From NCBI GenBank assembly GCA_002340305.1, contig DDLU01000189.1, positions 1 to 9,209 on the forward strand: DNA of 9,209 nucleotides, written 5' to 3'. This DNA comes from Desulfovibrio sp. UBA2564. GTDB taxonomy: Bacteria; Desulfobacterota; Desulfovibrionia; Desulfovibrionales; Desulfovibrionaceae. Positions 6,431-9,209 of the stretch are shown piece after piece. Below the pieces are notes generated by a model. The model saw only the letters and a list, made by a program, of their open reading frames with translations, did not search any database and was not told where the DNA came from. The position numbers were made by a program, and so were the translations under genes. Positions within the stretch are counted from its first letter, which is position 1; each line of letters begins with the position of its first letter.

Positions 6431-7921
6431 GTGCCCAAAACAATGTCGCAGGCGTTGCAGAAAAACCTACTTGGTAATTCTCCTGACTGGTACAAACTGA
6501 CCATTATCGGCTTTCTCATTCTCAACCCCATCCTGCTGGCAGTTGCCGGCCCGTTTATTACCGGATGGGTACTTATCGGTGAATTCATCTTCACTCTGGC
6601 CATGGCTCTTAAATGCTATCCCCTGCCCGCAGGTGGTTTGCTCGCTGTTGAAGCAATTGCACTGGGTCTGGCATCCCCCGAAACAGTCTATAACGAAACT
6701 GTATTGAACTTCCCGGTAATTCTGCTGCTGATGTTCATGGTCGCGGGTATCCACTTCATGAAAGACATGCTGCAGTATGTTTTTACAAAGATTATCACCC
6801 GAGTGAAATCCAAAATTGTCATTTCACTGCTCTTTTCCGTTTCAGGTGCTGTTCTGTCCGCATTCCTTGATGCTCTGACAGTTACCGCTGTAATCATTGC
6901 TGTGGCTTACGGATTCTACGGAATCTACCATCGCTTTGCATCCACAGGTAAATGTTCTATTTCTGATGACACATTGCTTAAAGGTGAGTGCGTAAGTCAC
7001 CTTGGTGAATTCCGCGGTTTCCTTAGAAACCTGATGATGCACGGTGCTGTAGGTACAGCTCTCGGCGGCGTTTGCACCATCGTCGGTGAACCCCAGAACC
7101 TGCTTATCGGTAAAACTATGGACTGGGAATTCATGGAATTCTTCTTCCGTGTAGCACCGGTTTCCATGCCTGTACTGGCAGTAGGTCTCGTAACCTGCAT
7201 CATGCTGGAAGTAACAGGCATCTTCGGTTACGGTTACCAGCTGCCTCAAAACGTTCGCGAAATCCTCGAAGAGGAAGACCGCAAAAACGATGAAGAAATG
7301 AGCCTCAAAAAGAAAGCAGCCCTGTTCACTCAGGCATGTGCGGCTGTATTCCTCGTTCTTGCTCTGGCATTCCACATTGCGGAAGTTGGTCTCATCGGTC
7401 TGACCGTAATTGTTGTGCTTACCGCACTTAACGGCATCACTGAAGAACACCAGATCGGACATGCTTTTGAAGAGGCCCTGCCCTTTACCGCCCTGCTGGT
7501 CGTATTCTTCGCAGTCGTAGGTGTTATCCACGAACAGCATCTCTTCGCCCCGATCATTCACTACGTGCTTGGCCTTGAAGGTAAAATTCAGCTTGCTGCC
7601 TACTACCTCGCGAACGGTATTCTTTCCATGATCTCAGATAACGTATTTGTTGCGACAGTATACGTTTCTGAAACCCTGAAAGCATTCGAAAGCGGCGTTA
7701 TCGGGCGTGAACAGTTTGACCTGCTCGCAGTTGCTATCAACACCGGTACTAACATTCCCAGTGTTGCAACTCCTAACGGTCAGGCTGCATTCCTGTTCCT
7801 GCTGACCTCTGCCATTGCACCGCTAATCAGGCTCTCATACGGCCAAATGGTTAAGATGGCTTTCCCCTACACCATCACCATGTCAATCACCGGCCTCGCC
7901 GCTACCTGGTACTTCCTGTAG
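6431..7921 (+). CDS. nhaB: Na+/H+ antiporter NhaB
   Basis: This is a 496-residue inner-membrane antiporter, close to the roughly 510 residues of the E. coli protein, which exports Na+ in exchange for H+. Conserved NhaB blocks are present along the whole length: LGNSPDWYKL (14-23), EFIFTLAMALKCYPL (51-65), LLLMFMVAGIHFMK (98-111), SAFLDALTV (143-151, with the conserved D147), FRGFLRNLMMH, GTALGGV with VGEPQNL (218-224), HIAEVGLIGL, SDNVFVATVY (402-411), and the C-terminal INTGTNIPSVATPNGQAAF (436-454). GTG at 6431 is chosen because AAGGAG (6419-6424) lies 6 bases before it; ATG at 6443 is less well spaced. It stands alone between a hairpin and a strong terminator. With the Na+-type symporter nearby, it would recycle imported Na+ (inference). 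Confidence 0.96.
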   Translation: MPKTMSQALQKNLLGNSPDWYKLTIIGFLILNPILLAVAGPFITGWVLIGEFIFTLAMALKCYPLPAGGLLAVEAIALGLASPETVYNETVLNFPVILLLMFMVAGIHFMKDMLQYVFTKIITRVKSKIVISLLFSVSGAVLSAFLDALTVTAVIIAVAYGFYGIYHRFASTGKCSISDDTLLKGECVSHLGEFRGFLRNLMMHGAVGTALGGVCTIVGEPQNLLIGKTMDWEFMEFFFRVAPVSMPVLAVGLVTCIMLEVTGIFGYGYQLPQNVREILEEEDRKNDEEMSLKKKAALFTQACAAVFLVLALAFHIAEVGLIGLTVIVVLTALNGITEEHQIGHAFEEALPFTALLVVFFAVVGVIHEQHLFAPIIHYVLGLEGKIQLAAYYLANGILSMISDNVFVATVYVSETLKAFESGVIGREQFDLLAVAINTGTNIPSVATPNGQAAFLFLLTSAIAPLIRLSYGQMVKMAFPYTITMSITGLAATWYFL

Positions 7922-7948
7922 GATCAGGCTTAACCAGTCTCACAAATA

Positions 7949-7980
7949 AAAGCCCCTGCCGGATATCCGGCAGGGGCTTT
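7949..7980. terminator. Strong bidirectional intrinsic terminator after nhaB
   Basis: A perfect 32-base palindrome has arms 7949-7964 and 7965-7980. The G+C-rich core GCCCCTGCCGG pairs with its complement, A residues flank the left and CTTTCTT the right. It lies about 28 bases after the nhaB stop. The A/T flanks on both sides would allow termination in both directions. Confidence 0.9.
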
Positions 7981-8128
7981 CTTATACACTAGTTCCGGGT
8001 GTATTTATATATCAGCTAAACTTACCCAACATGAGCACTACACATGTTTACATACTGCCACTACTGCTATACATAGCGGAGATGAATTTAAGATCAAAAG
8101 AACAATAATTTAAACCTCTGGTCATAAG

Positions 8129-8494
8129 ATGAGACTAGTAATACCAATCATATTGGCAATCCTTTCGCCTACGCTAGCTATTTCGGCAGCAAACACAAGC
8201 TTTTTTTCCAAAAAGCAAATCCTCAACTCAATTACACTAGCGCTAGCTATAGGTTTTTTGGTTGCCTTTGGATTTAACTTTATTATTCAAAATCATATCG
8301 CCCCATTACTCGGATATACACCCGAGCCCCCCGGAAAAAGTACAGATACAATAGCCTGCCTTTCAACACTTACAATTTTCTTTTTAATCAGCGAACAGAC
8401 TGTTGTTGAAATATTTAGAAAAAATGGATCGTTATACAAAAAATACTTGTTATATATATTCTTTTCATCGCGATCACTTATTACATATCAATAA
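8129..8494 (+). pseudogene. N-terminal membrane part of a frameshifted sulfatase/EptA-LtaS-like gene
   Basis: This 121-residue frame starts at ATG 8129 with only a weak ribosome site. It encodes about three hydrophobic helices: 1-21, about 32-53 and about 76-93. The C-terminus turns non-hydrophobic and stops at 8494. The overlapping frame one base back (open from 8419) continues with new membrane-type sequence (ILVIYILFIAITYY) and then the catalytic domain. This fits membrane-anchored phosphoethanolamine/phosphoglycerol transferases, which have an N-terminal multi-helix anchor. The switch probably lies in one of two six-A runs, 8419-8424 or 8438-8443. The region is clearly A+T richer than the genes to its left. 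Whether it is a true mutation, a sequencing error or programmed slippage cannot be decided here. Confidence 0.6.
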
Positions 8495-9180
8495 ATGTAT
8501 TAACATCTATCCTTGCTATATATTCTTTATTTTCTATTTATGATTTGATCACAAGAATTGACCTTAGTACATTTAATAAACCTGACGCAACATACCCAAA
8601 TGGGATAAAATTTAAGCACAAGCCCAATATATATATTCTATTTATCGAATCGTTACATTCTTCAAAGGCCTTAAAAGCACTATACCAAATTAACAGTCAG
8701 GATTTTGAAGATAAGATCACCCAAAAAGGGCTCACTATCTACGAGAACACATATAGCAACAGGACAGCAACAGCGACTTCATTTTTAAGTTTGGTCTGGC
8801 CGCAACTACTTTACGATTCAATTCACTATATCCATGATCACAATGAATATCTCCCCAGTGCTTTTTCTGTTTTAAAAAGCAATGGCTACCGCCTAAACCT
8901 ATATTCATCTGAGCATCTGATAGGAAACTTCCCGAAACTATTTCATAATACTGGAGCCAAGTTTTCTCCGTTAGGAAATAAATTGGAAAGACTGTTCTCT
9001 CCTATTCTTTCGCAAAATGTACTGTTCAGAAAAGCCTTGGGTACGCCGGACATTTTCAAGGCCGAAGAAGGTTTCACTGAAAAATTTCAGGCAATGCAAG
9101 AGCAAATGCAAAGACATAAAGAGCCTCAGTTGCACTTTATCCACTACGGATCATGCCGATTCTATCGGGCACTTCACTAG
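8419..9180 (+). pseudogene. Catalytic part of the broken sulfatase/phosphoethanolamine-transferase-like gene
   Basis: This frame, open from 8419, continues the membrane anchor and then enters an alkaline-phosphatase/sulfatase superfamily domain. The TTG at 8545 is probably not a true start. KPNIYILFIESLHSS carries the expected metal-binding Glu after a hydrophobic strand, as in LtaS and EptA. Further on, YSNRTATATSFLSL resembles the nucleophile segment of EptA-type enzymes (T-A-T-A), with one of the Thr residues as likely nucleophile. Near the end FIHYGSC matches the next conserved strand. The frame then stops at 9178-9180. From 9158 the frame used by the N-terminal part reads DSIGHFTRIKRFIRLER and stays open to the window end, so a second frame change is likely near 9157. 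Such enzymes modify lipid A or surface polymers at the periplasmic face. The substrate is unknown. Confidence 0.6.
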
Positions 9181-9209
9181 AATTAAAAGGTTCATCCGGC
9201 TAGAGCGTA

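Noticed and set aside
6842..7561. A 239-codon open frame on the - strand inside nhaB.
   Set aside because: The + strand frame is an unmistakable NhaB. The antisense translation is Cys/Ser/Glu-rich without family features.
8082..8108. An 8-codon frame (MNLRSKEQ) before the broken transferase, with GGAG nearby.
   Set aside because: The GGAG touches the ATG with no spacing, so it would not act as a ribosome site, and the peptide has no leader-like features.
8545..9180. An independent gene starting at TTG 8545.
   Set aside because: There is no ribosome site, and the frame continues upstream to 8419 with membrane-type sequence that completes the preceding fragment, so it is one part of a broken gene.

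Overview
The window reads as part of a chromosome from a sulfate-reducing deltaproteobacterium of the Desulfovibrio group, most likely a marine or salt-dependent member. This is inferred from gene content: a sigma-54 activator paired with a NifX-like protein, a DASS (SLC13) anion symporter, a NhaB Na+/H+ antiporter, and balanced base composition. No marker gene fixes the species. All genes recognised are on the + strand.

Layout. Bases 1-273 hold no convincing gene, but contain a nested inverted repeat (136-219). Next comes a tightly linked pair (274-2013): a sigma-54 enhancer-binding regulator with a cysteine-rich PAS sensor, and a 111-residue NifX/NifB-type protein that begins 3 bases after it. 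The 258-base gap 2014-2271 is a regulatory region. It holds TGTTTC boxes in 10-base register, a TGT-N10-ACA palindrome, and about 100 bases further on a textbook -24/-12 (sigma-54) promoter. That promoter points into a three-gene unit: a receiver-like protein without the phosphoacceptor Asp (2272-2634), a CBS-pair protein (2676-3230) and a 12-TM-type DASS symporter (3249-4718). The unit ends at a 15-bp perfect hairpin.

Two single-gene units follow, each bounded by hairpins. One encodes a 479-residue left-handed beta-helix-like protein of unknown function (4865-6304). The other is nhaB (6431-7921), with a strong terminator after it. From about 7985 the DNA becomes visibly A+T richer. It carries a broken membrane-anchored sulfatase/phosphoethanolamine-transferase-like gene (8129 to the window end) whose reading frame changes twice.

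Working model (inference). The regulator, perhaps sensing redox or metal state through its cysteines and the NifX-like partner, switches on the pseudo-receiver/CBS/symporter unit from the sigma-54 promoter. The symporter would import an anion (sulfate or a di-/tricarboxylate) with Na+, and NhaB would re-export the Na+. The substrate, the signal, and whether the beta-helix protein takes part cannot be decided from sequence alone.
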